Below are positions 51,591-63,800 of a stretch of DNA of 64,000 nucleotides, piece by piece. Under the pieces are notes generated by a model, which saw nothing but the letters and a program-made list of their open reading frames with translations, searched no databases and was not told the DNA's origin. The DNA is taken from contig NC_071348.1 in assembly GCF_027744825.2 (NCBI RefSeq), positions 18,695,563 through 18,759,562 of the forward strand, given 5' to 3'. Source of the DNA: Synchiropus splendidus. Taxonomy: Eukaryota; Chordata; Actinopteri; Syngnathiformes; Callionymidae. How positions within the stretch are numbered: the stretch's first letter is position 1; every line of letters starts with the position of its first letter. A program made the translations under genes and the position numbers.

Positions 51591-52569
51591 GAAAAACACT
51601 TCAGACAGCTTACATTTGATGTTCAACTACTAGAAAGACCGTTTCTGCTAGAGTGGGAGGTTAAAATTTCATGTTCTGAAGCTTCCCAGCTCAGTTATGG
51701 CACAAAGCAGAAAACGCATTTTGAGCCTGAGAAAAGGTTGATTCCGGAACGCCAAACATAAAAGTGTTGATAACTTTGGAAAAACACTTTAGACAGCTTA
51801 GATTTGATGAGCAACTACTAGAAAGACCCTTTCTGCTATAGTGGGAGGTGAAAATTTAATGTTCTGAAGCTTCTCTGCAAAGTTATGGCACAATGCAGAA
51901 AACGCATTTTCAGCCTGAGACCAGGTAGGTTCCGGAACGCCAAACATAAAAATGTTGATCACTTTGGGAAAACACTTCAGACAGCTTAGATTTGATGTGC
52001 AACGACTAGAAAGACGCTTTGTGCTATAGTGGGAGGTGAAAATGTCATGTTCTGAAGCTTCTCTGCAAAGTTATGGCACAATGCAGAAAACGCATTTTGA
52101 GCCTGAGAAAAGGTCGATTCCCGAACGCCAAACATAAAAATGTTGATCACTTTGGAAAAACACTTCAGACAGCTTAGATTTGATGTGCAACTACTAGAAA
52201 GACCCTTTGTGCTATAGTCGGAGGTGAAAATGTCATGTTCTGAAGCTTCCCTGAGAAGTTATGGCACAAAGAAAGAAACACGTTTTCAGCCTGTGACAAG
52301 GCAGGTTCTGGAATGCCAAATATAAAAATGTTGATAACTTTGAAAAAACACTTCAGACAGCTTAGATTTGATGTGCAACTTCGAGAAAGACCCTTTCTGC
52401 TATAGTGGGAGGTGAACATTTCATGTTCTGAAGCTTCCCTGCAAAGTTATGGCAAAATGCGTAAAACGTGTTTTCAGCCTGAGATCACGTCGATTCCGGA
52501 ACGCCAAACATAAAAATGTAGATAACTTTGGAAAAACACATAAGACAGCTTAGATTTGATGTGCAACTA

Positions 52570-54900
52570 CTAGAAAGACCCTTTCTGCGATAGTGGGAGG
52601 TCAAAATTTCATGTTCGGAAGCATCCATGCAAAATAATGGCACAATGCAGAAAACGCGTTTTCAGTCTGAGATATGGTGGGTTCCGGAACGCCAAACATT
52701 AAAATGTTGATAACTTTGGAAAAACACTTCAGACAGCTTAGATTTGATGTGCAACTACTAGAAAGACCCTTGTTGCTACAGTGGGAGATGAACATTTCAT
52801 GTTCTGAAGCTTCCCTGTAAACTTGTGGCACAATGCGTAAAACGCGTTTTCAGCCTGAGATGAGATCGATTCCGGAACGCCAAACATAAAAATGTTGATA
52901 ACTTAGGAAAAACACTTCAGACAGCTTAGATTTGATGTGCAACTACTCGAAAGACCCTTTCTGCTATAATGGCAGGTGAAAATTTCATGTTCTGAAGCTT
53001 CCCAGCAAAGTTATGGCACAATGCGTAAAACGCGTTTTCAGCCTGAGATAAGGTCGATTCCGGAACGCCAAACATAAAAAAGTTGATAACTTTGGAAAAA
53101 CACTTCAGTCAGCTTAGATTAGATGTGCAACTGCAAGAAAGACCCTTTATGCTACTGTGGGATGTTAAAATTCCATGTTCTGAAGCTTCCCTGCAAAGTT
53201 ATGGCACAAAGCAGGAAACGCATTTTCAGCCTGAGATAAGGTGGGTTCCGGAACGCCAAACATAAAAATATTGATAACTTTGGAAAAACACTTCAGACAG
53301 CTTACATTTGATGTGCAACTACTACAAAGACCGTTTCTGCTAGAGTGGTAGGTTAATTAAAATTTCATGTTCTGAAGTTTCCCAGCTCAGTTATGGCACA
53401 AAGCAGAAAACGCGTTTTCAGTCTGAGATAAGGTGGGTTCCGGAACGCCAAACATAAAAATGTTGATCACTTTGGGAACACACTTCAGACAGCTTAGATT
53501 TGATGTGCAACTACTAGAATGACCATTTCTGCTATAGTGGGAAGTGAAAATGTCATGTTCTGAAGATTCTCTGCAAAGTTATGTCACAATGCAGAAAACG
53601 CATTTTGAGCCTGAGATAAGGTCGATTCCCGAACGCCAAACATAAAAATGTTGATCACTTTTGAAAAACACGTCAGACAGCTTAGATTTGATGTGCAACC
53701 ACTAAAAAGACCCTTTCTGCTATAGTGGGAGGTTAAAATTTCATGTTCGGAAGCTTTCATGCAAAGTTATGGCACAATGCAGAAAACGCGTTTTCAGCCT
53801 GAGATAAGGTTGATTCCGGAACGCCAAACATAAAAATGTTGATAACTTTCGAAAAACAGTTCAGACAGGTTAGATTTGATGTGCAACTACTAGAAAGACC
53901 CTTTCTGCTATTGTGGGAGGTGAAAATTTCAAGTTCTGAAGCATCGCTGCAAAGTTATGGAACAATGCGTAAAACGCGTTTTCAGCGTGAGATAATGTGG
54001 GTTCCGGAACGCCAAACATAAAAATGTTGATAACTTTGGAAAAACACTTCGTACTGCTTAGATTTGATGTGCAACTACTGGAAAGACCGTTTCTGATATA
54101 GTGGGTGGTGAATATTCGATGATCTGAAGCTTCCCACCAAAGTTATGGCACAATGCGTAAAACGCGTTTTCAGCCTGAGATAAGGTCGATTCCGGAACGT
54201 CAAACATAAAAATGTTGATAACTTTGGAAAAACACTTCAGATAGCTTAGATTTGATGTGCAACTACTAGAGAGACCCTTTATGCTATAGTGGGAGGTGAA
54301 AATGTCATGTTCTGAAGCTTCCCTGCAAAGTTATGGCACAATGCAGAAAACGCGTTTTCAGCCTGAGATAAGGTTGATTCCGGAACGCCAATCATAAAAA
54401 TGTTGCTAACTTTGGAAAAACACTTCAGACAGCTTAGATTTGATGTGCAACTACTAGAAAGACCCTTTCTGCTTTAGTGGGAGGTGAAAATTTCATGTTC
54501 TGAAGCTTCGCTGCAAAGTTCTGGCACAATGCGTAAAACTCGTTTTCAGCCTGAGATGAGGTTGATTTCAGAACGACAAACATAAAAATGTTGCTAACTT
54601 TGGAAAAACACTTCAGACAGCTTAGATTTGATGTGCAACTACTAGAAAGACCCTTTCTGCTATAGTGGGAGGTGAAAATTTCATGTTCTGAAGCTTCGCT
54701 GCAAAGTTCTGGCACAATGCGTAAAACTCGTTTTCAGCCTGAGATGAGGTTGATTCCGGAACGCCAAACATAAAAATGTTGATAACTTTGGAAAAACACT
54801 TCAGACAGCTTAGATTTGATGTGCAACTACTAGAAAGACCCTTTCTGCTATAGTGGGAGGTTAAAATTTCATGTTCTGAAGCTTCGCTGCTAAGTTATGT
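52570..54900 (+). repeat. Long-range paralogous block, copy 2
   Basis: This is the partner of 31720-33900, with the same order of rare variants. Relative to copy 1 it carries an extra monomer and a 4-bp insertion near 53,351. The CTTCGTACTGCTTAG variant is also present near 41,265 and 49,721, so it has spread to four places. Confidence 0.78.
53345..53365 (+). other. 4-bp insertion in the GGTTAAAATTTC motif
   Basis: The common GGTAGGTTAAAATTTC reads GGTAGGTTAATTAAAATTTC here. This is a 4-bp direct repeat of TTAA, consistent with replication slippage. It shifts the local phase by 4 bases and accounts for part of the offset step between this block and 31,720-33,900. Confidence 0.9.
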
Positions 54901-55719
54901 CACAATGCAGAAAACGCGTTTTCAGCCTCATATAAGGTCAATTCCGGAACGCCAAACATAAAAATGTTGATAACTTTGGAAAAACACTTCAGACAGCTTA
55001 GATTTGATGTGCAACTACTAGAGAGACCCTTTATGCTATAGTGGGAGGTGAAAATGTCATGTTCTGAAGCTTCCCTGCAAAGTTATGGCACAATGCAGAA
55101 AATGCGTTTACAGCCTGAGATAAGGTGGGTTCCGGAACGCCAAACATAAAAATGTTGATAACTTTGGACAAACACTTCTGACAGCTTCGTTTTGATGTGC
55201 AACTACAAGAAAGACCCTTTCTGCTATAGTGGGAAATGAACATTTCATGATCGGAAGCTTCCCTGCAAAGTTATGGCACAATGCAGAAAACGCGTTTTCA
55301 GCATGAGACATGGTCAATTCCGGAACGCCAAATATAAAAATATGCTAACCTTTGAAAAACACTTCAGACAGCTTAGATTTGATGTGCAACTACTAGAAAG
55401 ACCCTTTCTGCTATAGTGGTAGGTTAAAATTTCATGTTCGGAAGCTTCCATGCAAAGTTATGGCACAATGCAGATAACGCGTTTTCAGCCTGAGATAAGG
55501 TCGATTCTGGAACGCCAAACATAAAAATGTTGATAACTTTGGAAAAACACTTCAGACAGCTTAGATTTGATGTGCAACTACTAGAAAGACCCTTTCTGCT
55601 ATAGTGGGAGGTGAACATTTCATGTTCTGAAGCTTCCCTGAGAAGTTATGGCACAATGCGTAAAACGCGTTTTCTGGCAGAGATAAGGTTGATTCCGGAA
55701 CGCCAAACATAATAATGTT

Positions 55720-55724
55720 GATAA
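55720..55724 (+). repeat. Target-site duplication, left copy (GATAA)
   Basis: These five bases directly precede the TGTCA end of the LTR and are repeated directly after its TGACA end. They belong to the satellite motif GTTGATAAC. Removing the LTR and one copy restores an intact monomer. Confidence 0.92.
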
Positions 55725-55969
55725 TGTCATGGCTCCGCTTCCAGGCTCCGAGTCCTGGTTTTGCTTCTCTCCCTCTGTTCCTTTGGCACACGGCTGGAGC
55801 CGATTACCCCCTGATTACGGTCTTCAAGAACACCTGGGCTCCAGCAACGTGTGCCAGATCGTTGTCTTTGTTTCCTGCCAGTTCTCCTAGTCCCTGTGTG
55901 TTTCCACGTCCCCTGTAATGTTTCCTCTGGTTCCTGTGCTTCTGGACTCCTCCCGTTCTCCCGTGGTAA

Positions 55970-56081
55970 CTCCTGGTTCTCGTGTCTCTCCCTGTGTTCG
56001 GCTTCTTTTGTTCCATTTGCTAGCTCTCCTGGTTCTCGTGTCTCTTCCTGTGTTCGGCTTTTAGTTCTGTTTGCTAACAAG
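55970..56081 (+). repeat. 56-bp imperfect tandem repeat inside the LTR
   Basis: CTCCTGGTTCTCGTGTCTC starts at 55970 and again at 56026. The copies continue in parallel through CCTGTGTTCGGCTT and TTTGCTA with a few differences. Short direct repeats of this kind are common in the U3 parts of LTRs, where they can act as enhancers; no function can be shown here. Confidence 0.8.
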
Positions 56082-56263
56082 TTAATTGAACTCGTGGCTC
56101 TCTTTGTTTTCGTTCTCTTGTTCTGTGTGCTTACTAGTTCTTTTGTTACACTGTTTAACCCTGCTGCCTTGAGTTAGTGTTTTTGGTTTCTTGCTGTTTG
56201 CCGTGTTTCTTGGTTTCTTTTGTAGTTTATTCTCGGTCTCATTTGTGATTTAAGTTCATTTAA

Positions 56264-56396
56264 CTCCCGGTTCGGTGACGCTTTCTGTTTTGACTTTTTA
56301 CTCATGTTTGTGCACTTCCGTTAGTATTGGTTACTCTGTTTTTACATTCTGTGTTCGCTCTGTTTCTCCCGGTTCGGTAACGTTTTCTGTTCTGTT
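56264..56396 (+). repeat. Dispersed CTCCCGGTTCGGTRACG repeat inside the LTR
   Basis: CTCCCGGTTCGGTGACGCTTTCTGTT at 56264 is echoed by CTCCCGGTTCGGTAACG and TTTTCTGTT from 56366, 102 bases later. This is a second, independent internal duplication within the LTR. Confidence 0.75.
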
Positions 56397-56406
56397 TTAG
56401 TTTGTT

Positions 56407-56430
56407 TAATTATTAAATATTATTTATAAT
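56407..56430 (+). promoter_or_regulatory. AT-rich patch with ATTAAA, candidate LTR polyadenylation signal
   Basis: An AT-rich island stands out from the pyrimidine-rich LTR. It holds ATTAAA at 56412-56417, a known variant polyadenylation hexamer, followed by TATTTATAAT, which could instead be a TATA-like element. Its place about 115 bases from the 3' end fits an R/U5 boundary. Which role applies cannot be told from the sequence. Confidence 0.35.
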
Positions 56431-56528
56431 TCCCTCCTGCCTCCTGTGCCTATAACCACTTGCACTTGGGTCCTACACCACGTCCTACTACGTGGCTTTA
56501 GCTCCCTCGTCCCTTCGTTCCCGTGACA

Positions 56529-56533
56529 GATAA
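56529..56533 (+). repeat. Target-site duplication, right copy (GATAA)
   Basis: This is the right-hand copy of the 5-bp duplication made on integration. The satellite continues from it in register as GATAACTTTGG. Confidence 0.92.
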
Positions 56534-59500
56534 CTTTGGAAAAACACTTCAAACAGCTTAGATTTGATGTGCAACTACTAGAAAGACCCTTTCTGCTATA
56601 GTGGGAGGTGAAAATTTCATGTTCTGAAGATTCCCTGCAAAGTTATGGCACTATGCAGAAAACGCGTTTTCAGCCTGAGATAAGGTCGATTCCGGAACGC
56701 CAAACTTAAAAATGTTGTTAACTTTGGAAAAACACGTCAGACAGCTTAGATGTGATGTGCTACTACTGGAAAGATCCTTTCTGATATAGTGGGAGCTGAA
56801 AATTTCATGTTCTGAAGCTTCCCTGCAAAGTTATGGCACAATGCAGAAAACGCGTTTTCAGCCTGAGATAAGGTTGATTCCGGAACGCCAAACATAAAAA
56901 TATTGATAACTTTGGAAAAACTCTTTAGACAGCTTAGATTTGATGTGTAACTACTAGAAAGACCCTTTCTGCAATAGTGGGAGGTTAAAATTTCATGGTC
57001 TGAAGCTTCCCTGCAAAGTTATGTCACAATGCAGAAAACGCGTTTTCAGCCTCACATAAGGTCAATTCCGGAACGCCAAACATAAAAATGTTCATAACTT
57101 CGGAAAAACACTTCAGACAGCTAGGATTTGATGTACAAGTACTAGAAAGACCCTTTCTGCTATAGTGGGAGGTGAAAATTTCATGTTCTGAAGCTTCCCT
57201 GCAAAGTTATGGCACAATGCGTAAAACGTGTTTTCAGCCTGAGATAAGGTGGGTTCCAGAACGCCAAACATAAAAATGTTGATAACTTTGGAACAACACT
57301 TCAGACAGCTTAGATTTGATATGCAACTACTTGAAAGACCCTTTCTGCTATAGTGGGAGATAAAAATTTCATGTTCTGAAGCTTCCTTGCAAAGTTATGG
57401 CACAATGCGTAAAACGTGTTTTCAGCCTGAGATAAGGTCGATTCCGGAACGCCAAACATAACAATGTTGATAACTCTGGAAAAACACCTCAGACAGCTTA
57501 GATTTGATGTGCAACTACTAGAAAGAACCTTTCTGCTATAGTTGGAGGTGAAAATTTCATGTTCTGAAGTTTCCCTCCAAAGTTATGGCACAATGCAGAA
57601 AACACGTTTTCAGCCTGAGATAAGGTGGGTTCCAGAACGCCAAACATAAAAATGTTGATAACTTTGGAAAAACACTTAAGACAGCTTAGATTTGATGTGC
57701 AACTACTAGAAAGACACTTTCTGCGATAGTGGGAGGTGAAAATTTCATGTTCTGAAGCTTTCCTGCAAAGTTAGGGCAAATTGCGTAAAACGCGTTTTCA
57801 ACCTGAGATAAAGTTGTTTCTGGAACGCCAAACATAAAAATGGTGTTAACTTTGGAAAAACACTTCAAACAGCTTAGATTTGATGTGCAACTACTAGAAA
57901 GACCCTTTCTGCTATAGTGGGAGGTGAAAAATTCATGTTCTTAAGCTTCCCTGCAAAGTGATGGCACAATGTAGAAAACGCATTTACAGCCTGAGATAAG
58001 GTGGGTTCCGGAACGCCAAACATAAAAATGTTGATAACTTTGGAAAAACACTTCAAACAGCTTAGATTTGATGTGCAACTATTAGAAAAAGCCTTTCTGC
58101 TATAGTGGGAGGTGAAAATTTCATGTTCTGAGGCTTCCCTGCAAAGTTATGGCACAATGCTGAAAACGTGTTTTCAGCCAGAGATAAGGTCGATTCCGGA
58201 AAGCCAAACATAAAAATGTTGATAACTTTGGAAAAACACTTCAGACAGCTTAGATTTGACGTGCAACTATTAGAAAGACCCTTTCTGCTGTAGTGGGAGT
58301 TGAAAATTTCATGTTCTGAAGCTTCCTTGCAAAGTTATGGCACAATGCAGAAAACGTGTTTTCAGCCTGAGATAAGGTCGATTCTGGAACGCCAAACATA
58401 AGAATGTTGATAACTTTGGAAAAACACTTCAGACAGGTTAGATTTGATGTGCAACTACTAGAAGGACCCTTTCTGCTATAGTGGCAGGTTAAAATTTCAT
58501 GTTCTGAAGCTTCATTCCAAAGTTATGGCACAATGCAGAAAACGCTTTTACAGCCTGAGATAAGGTGGGTTCCGGAACGCCAAACATAAAAATGTTGATA
58601 ACTTTGGAAAAACACTTCAGACAGCTTAGATTTGATGTGCAACTACTGGAAAAAGCCTTTCTGCTATAGTGGGAGTTGAAAATTTCATGTTCTGAAGCTT
58701 CCCTGCAAAGTTATGGCACAATGCAGAAAACGCGTTTTCAGCATGAGACAAGGTCAATTACGGAACGCCAAACATAGAAATATGATAACTTTGAAAAAAC
58801 ACTTCAGACACCTTAGATTTGATGTGCAACTACTAGAAAGACCCTTTCTGCTATAGTGGGAGGTGAAAATTTCATGTTCTGAAGCTTCCCTGCAAAGTTA
58901 TGGCACAATGCAGAAAACGTGTTTTCAGCCTGAGATAAGGTCGATTCAGGAACGCCAAATATAAAAATGTTTAAAACTATCGAAAAACACTTCAGACAGC
59001 TTAGATTTGATGTGCAAGTAGGAGAAAAACCCTTTCTGCTTTGGTGGGAATTGAAAATTTCATGTTCTGAAGCTTTCCTGCAAAGTTATGGCACAATGCG
59101 TAAAACGCGTTTTCAGCCTAAGATAAGGTTGATTCCGGAACGCCAAACATAAAAATGTTGATAACTTCGGAAAAACACATCAGTCAGCTTAGATTTGACG
59201 TGCAACTACGAGAAAGACCCTTTCTGCTATAGTGGGATGTGAAAATGTAATGTTCTGAAGCTTTATGCAAAGTTATGGCACAATGCCGAAAAAGCGTTTT
59301 CAGCCTGAGATAAGGTTGATTCCGGAACGCCAAACATAAAAATATTGATAACTTATGAAAGACACTTCAGACAGCTTAGATTCGATGTGCAACTACTAGA
59401 AAGACCCTTTCTACTATAGCGGTAGGTGAAAATTTCATGTTCTGAGGCTTCCCTGCAAAGTTATGGCACAATGCGTATAACGCGTTTTCAGCCTGAGATA

Positions 59501-60239
59501 AGGTGGGTTCCCGAACGCCAAACGTAAAAATGTTGAAAAGTTTGGAAATACACTTCAGACAGCTTAGATTTGATGTGCAACTACCAGAAAGACCTTTTCT
59601 GCTATAGTGGAAGTTTAAAATTTCATGTTCTGAAGCTTCCTTGCAAAGTTATGGCACAATGCGGAAAACACGTTTTCAGCCTGAGATAAAGTTGATTCCG
59701 GAACGCCAAACATAAAAATGTTGATAACTTTGGAAAAACACTTCAGACAGCTTAGATTTGATGTGCAACTACTAGAAAGACCCTTTCTGATATAGTGGGT
59801 GCTGAAAATTCGATGTTCTGAAGCTTCCCTCCAAAGTTATGGCACAATGCGTAAAACGCGTTTTCAGTCTGAGATAAGGTCGATTCCGGAACGCCAAACA
59901 TAAAAATGTTGATAACTTTGGAAAAACACTTCAGACAGCTTAGATTTGATGTGCAACTACGAGAAAAACCCTTTCTGCTAAAGTGGGATGTGAAAATTTC
60001 ATGTTCTGAAGCTTCCCTGCAAAGTTATGGCACAATGCAGAAAACGCGTTTTCAGCCTGAGATAAGGTTGATTCCGGAACTCCAAACATAAAAATGTTGA
60101 TAACTTTGGAAAAACACTTCAGACAGCTTAGATTTGATGTGCAACTACTAGAAGGACCCTTTCTGCTATAGTGGGAGGTTAAAATTTCATTTTCTGAAGC
60201 TTCCCTGCAAAGATATGGCACAATGCAGAAAACGCGTTT

Positions 60240-60490
60240 TCAGCCTGAGATAAGGTCGATTCTGGAACACCAAACATAAAAATGTTGATAACTTTCGAAA
60301 AGCACTTCAGACAGCGTCGATTTGATGTGTAACTACTAGAAAGACCCTTTCTGCTATAGTGGGAGGTGAACATTTCATGTTCTGAAGCTTCCCTGAGAAG
60401 TTATGGCACAATGCAGAAAACGCGTTTTCAGCCTGAGATTACGTGGGTTCCGAAACGCAAAACGTAAAAATGTTGATCACTTTGGAATAA
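60240..60490 (+). repeat. 2-monomer-spaced duplication, copy 1
   Basis: This tract recurs 376 bases (2 x 188) later at 60616-60866. Shared variants are GAAAAGCACTTCAGACAGCG, GTGTAACTACTAG, CCTGAGATTACGTGGG, CGAAACGCAAAACG and GTTGATCAC. A few substitutions separate the copies. Confidence 0.85.
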
Positions 60491-60615
60491 CACTTGAGAC
60501 AGCTTAGATTTGATGTGCAACTACTAGAAAGACCCTTTCTGCTATAGTGGGAGGTGAAAATTTGATGTTCTAAAGGTTCCCTGCAAAGTTAGGGCACAAT
60601 GCGTTAAACGTGTTT

Positions 60616-60866
60616 TCAGCCTGAGATAAGTTCGATTCTGGAACGCCAAACATATAAATGTTGATAACTTTCGAAAAGCACTTCAGACAGCGTCGATTCG
60701 ATGTGTAACTACTAGAAAGACCCTTTCTGCTATTGTGGGAGGTGAACATTTCATGTTCTGAAGCTTCCCTGAGAAGTAATGGCACAATGCAGAAAACGCG
60801 TTTTCAGCCTGAGATTACGTGGGTTCCGAAACGCAAAACGTAAAAATGTTGATCACTTTGGAAAAA
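60616..60866 (+). repeat. 2-monomer-spaced duplication, copy 2
   Basis: This is the partner of 60240-60490, with small differences such as CATATAAATG for CATAAAAATG and GATTCGATG for GATTTGATG. Confidence 0.85.
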
Positions 60867-63800
60867 CACTTCAGACAGCTTAGATTTGATGTGCAACTAC
60901 TAGAAAGACCCTTTCTGCTGTAGTGGGAGGTGAACATTTCATGTTCTGAAGCTTCCCTGCAAAGTTATGGCACCATGCGTAAAACGCGTTTACAGACTGA
61001 GATAAGGTCGATTCCGGAACGCCAAACGTAAAAATGTTGATAACTTTGGAAAAACACTTCAGACAGCTTAGATTTGATGTGCAACTGCTAGAAAGACCCT
61101 TTCTACTATAGTGGGAGGTTAAAATTTCATGTTCGGTAGCTTCCATGCAAAGTTATGGCACAATGCAGACAACGCGTATTCAGCCTGAGATAAGGTCGAT
61201 TCTGGGACGCCAAACATCAAAATGTTGATAACTTTGGAAAAACACTTCAGACAGCTGAGATTTGATGTGCAAGTACTAGAAAGACCCTTTCTGCTATACT
61301 GGGAGGTCAAAATTTCATGTTCTGAAGCTTCCTTGCAAAGTTATGGCACAATGCAGAAAATGCGTTTTCAGCCTGAGATAAGGTCGATTCCGGAACGCCA
61401 AACAAAAAAATGTTGATAACTTTGGAAAAACACTTCAGACAGCTTAGATTTGATGTGCAACTACTAAAAAGACCCTTTCTGCTACAGTGGGAGATTAAAA
61501 TTTCATGTTCTGAAGCTTCCCTGCAAAGTTAAGGAACAATGCAGAAAACGCGTTTTCAGCCTGACATAAGGTGGGATTCCGGAACGCCAAACATAAAAAT
61601 GTTGATAACTTTCGAAAAATACTTCAGACAGCTTAGATTTGATGTGCAACTACAAGAAAGACCCTTTCTGCTACAGTGGGAGGTGAAACTTTCATGTTCT
61701 GATGCTTTCCTTCAAAGTTATGGCACAATACAGAAAACGCATTTTCAGCCTGAGATAAGTTGGGTTCCGGAACGCCAAACATAAAAATGTTGATAACTTT
61801 CGAAAAACACTTCAGACAGCTTAGATTTGATGTGCAACTACTAGAAAGACCCTTTCTGCTATAGTGGGAGGTGAAAATTTCATGTTATAAAGGTTCCCTG
61901 CAAAGTTATGGCACAATGCGTAACACGCGTTTTCAGCCTGAGATAAGGTCGATTCCGGAACGCCAAACATAAAAATGTTGATAACTTTGGAAAAACACTT
62001 CAGACAGCTTAGATTTGATGTGTAACTACGAGAAAGACCCTTTCTGCTATAGTGGGAGGTGAAACTTTCATGTTCTGAAGCTTTCCTTCAAAGTTATAGC
62101 ACAATGCAGAAAACGCGTTTTCAGCCTGAGACATTGTGGGTTCTGGAACGCCAAACATAAAAATGTTGATAACTTTCGAAAAACACTTCAGACAGCTTAG
62201 ATTTGATGTGCAACGACTACAAAGACCCTGTCTGTTATAGTGGGAGTTGAAAATTTCATGTTCTGAAGCTTCCCTGCAAAGTTAAGGAACAATGCAGAAA
62301 ACGCGTTTTCAGCCTGACATAAGGTGGGTTCCGGGACGCCAAACATAAAAATGTTGATAACTTTCGAAAAACACTTCAGACAGCTTAGATTTGAAGTGCA
62401 ACTACTAGAAAAACCCTTTCTGCTATAATGGGAGGTGACCATTTCGTGTTCTGAAGCTTCCCTGAGAAGTTATGGCACAATGCAGAAAACGCGTTTTCAG
62501 CCTGAGACAAGCTGGGTTCCGAAACGCCAAACTTAAAAATGTTGCTAACTATGGACAACATTTCAGACAGATTAGATTTGATGTGCAACTACTAGAAAGT
62601 CCCTTTCTGCTTTTGTGGGAGGTGAAAATTTCATGTTCTAAAGGTTCCCTGCAAAGTTATGGCACAATGCGTAAAACGCGTTTTAAGCCAGAGATAAGGT
62701 CGATTCCGGAACGCCAAACATAAAAATGTTGATAACTTTGGAAAAACACTTCAGACAGCTTAGATTTGATGTGCAACTACTAGAAAGACCCTTCCTGCTA
62801 TAGTGGGAGGTCAAAATCTCATGTTCTGAAGCTTCCCATGGAAAGTTATGGGACAATGCAGAAAACGATTTCTCATCCTTAGATAAGGTCGATTCCGGAA
62901 CGCCAAACATAAAAATGTTGATAACTTTCGAAAAACACTTCAGACAGATTAGATTTATGTGCAACTATTAGAAAGACCATGTTTGTCATAGTGGGAGCTG
63001 AAATTTTCATGTTCTGATGCTTCCCTTCAAAGTTAAGGAACAATGCAGGAAACGCGTTTTCAGCCTGAGATAAGGTGGGTTCCGGAACGCCAAACATAAA
63101 AATGTTGATAACTTTGGAAAAACACTTCAGACAGCTTAGATTAGATGTGCAACTACGAGAAAGACCCTTTCTGCTATAGTGGGACTTGAAAATTTCATGT
63201 TCTTAAGCTTCCCTGCAAAGTTATGGCACAATGCAGAAAACATGTTTTCAGCTTGAGATAAGGTGGGTTCCGGAACGCCAAACATAAAAATGTTGATAAC
63301 TTTGGAAAAACACTTCAGACAGCTTAGATTTGATGTGCAACTACTAGAATAACCCTTTCTGCTATAGTGGGAGGTGAAAATTTCATGTTCTGAAGCTTCC
63401 CTGCAAAGTTATGGCACAATGCAGAGAAAACGTTTTCAGCCTGAGATAAGGTCGATTCTGGAACGCCAAACATAAAAATGTTGATAACTTTGGAAAAACA
63501 CTTCAGATACCTTGGATTTGATGTTCAACTACTACAAAGACCCTGTCTGTTATAGTGGGATTTGAAAATTTCAAGTTCTGAAGCTTCCCTGCAAAGTTAA
63601 GGAACAATGCAGAAAACGCGTTTTGAGCCTGAGACAAGGTGGGTTCCGGAACGCCAAACATAAAAATGTTGATAACTTTCGAAAAACACTTCAGACAGCT
63701 TAGATTTGTTGTGCAACTACAAGAAAGACCCTTTATGCTATTGTGGTAGATTAAAATTTCATGTTCTGAAGATTCCCAGCAAAGTTATGGCGTAAAGCAG

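Larger units (their letters stand above)
1..55724 (+). repeat. 188-bp satellite array, left block (about 296 monomers)
   Basis: This is a head-to-tail tandem array with a 188-bp period. The same landmark strings (ATAAAAATGTTGATAAC, CTTCAGACAGCTTAGATTTG, AAAGACCCTTTCTGCTATAG, GAAGCTTCCCTGCAAAG, CCGGAACGCCAAAC) recur every 188 bases, and I saw no inverted copy. Monomers carry scattered substitutions and occasional small indels. Common alternatives occur at fixed sites: GGTCGATTCC or GGTGGGTTCC, GCAGAAAA or GCGTAAAA, TTTGGAAAA or TTTCGAAAA. The period is not a multiple of three, so the short open frames on both strands shift frame each monomer and are by-products of the repeat. No gene is visible anywhere in this stretch. 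Long homogeneous arrays with monomers of this length are typical of centromeric or pericentromeric heterochromatin; that location is inferred. I do not recognise a named satellite family. Confidence 0.97.
55725..56528 (+). mobile_element. Solo LTR of an LTR retrotransposon (804 bp), probably Gypsy-like
   Basis: This is the only non-satellite sequence in the window. It begins TGTCATGG and ends CCGTGACA; the outer five bases are perfect inverted repeats (TGTCA/TGACA) and eight bases match at seven positions. A perfect 5-bp GATAA duplication flanks it. It has no internal coding region, primer-binding site or second LTR, so it is a solo LTR, the usual outcome of recombination between the two LTRs of a full element. 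The plus strand is T-rich. An ATTAAA within an AT-rich patch about 115 bases before the 3' end suggests the plus orientation. A 5-bp duplication fits Gypsy or retroviral-type integrases and is less usual elsewhere. The sequence style, including TGCACTTGGGTCCTA near the 3' end, recalls teleost Gypsy LTRs; this is recollection. Short open frames inside it are T-rich and low-complexity and are not genes. Confidence 0.88.

Noticed and set aside
55715..56177. Four overlapping open frames of 67-117 codons on both strands at the insertion.
   Set aside because: They lie within the solo LTR or across its edge, have low-complexity T-rich or charged composition, and show no retroviral domain. LTRs normally do not encode proteins.
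55725..56528. DNA transposon or SINE instead of an LTR.
   Set aside because: The terminal inverted repeats are very short, the ends are TG...CA, and the duplication is 5 bp. There is no poly-A tail, tRNA-like head or long inverted repeat.
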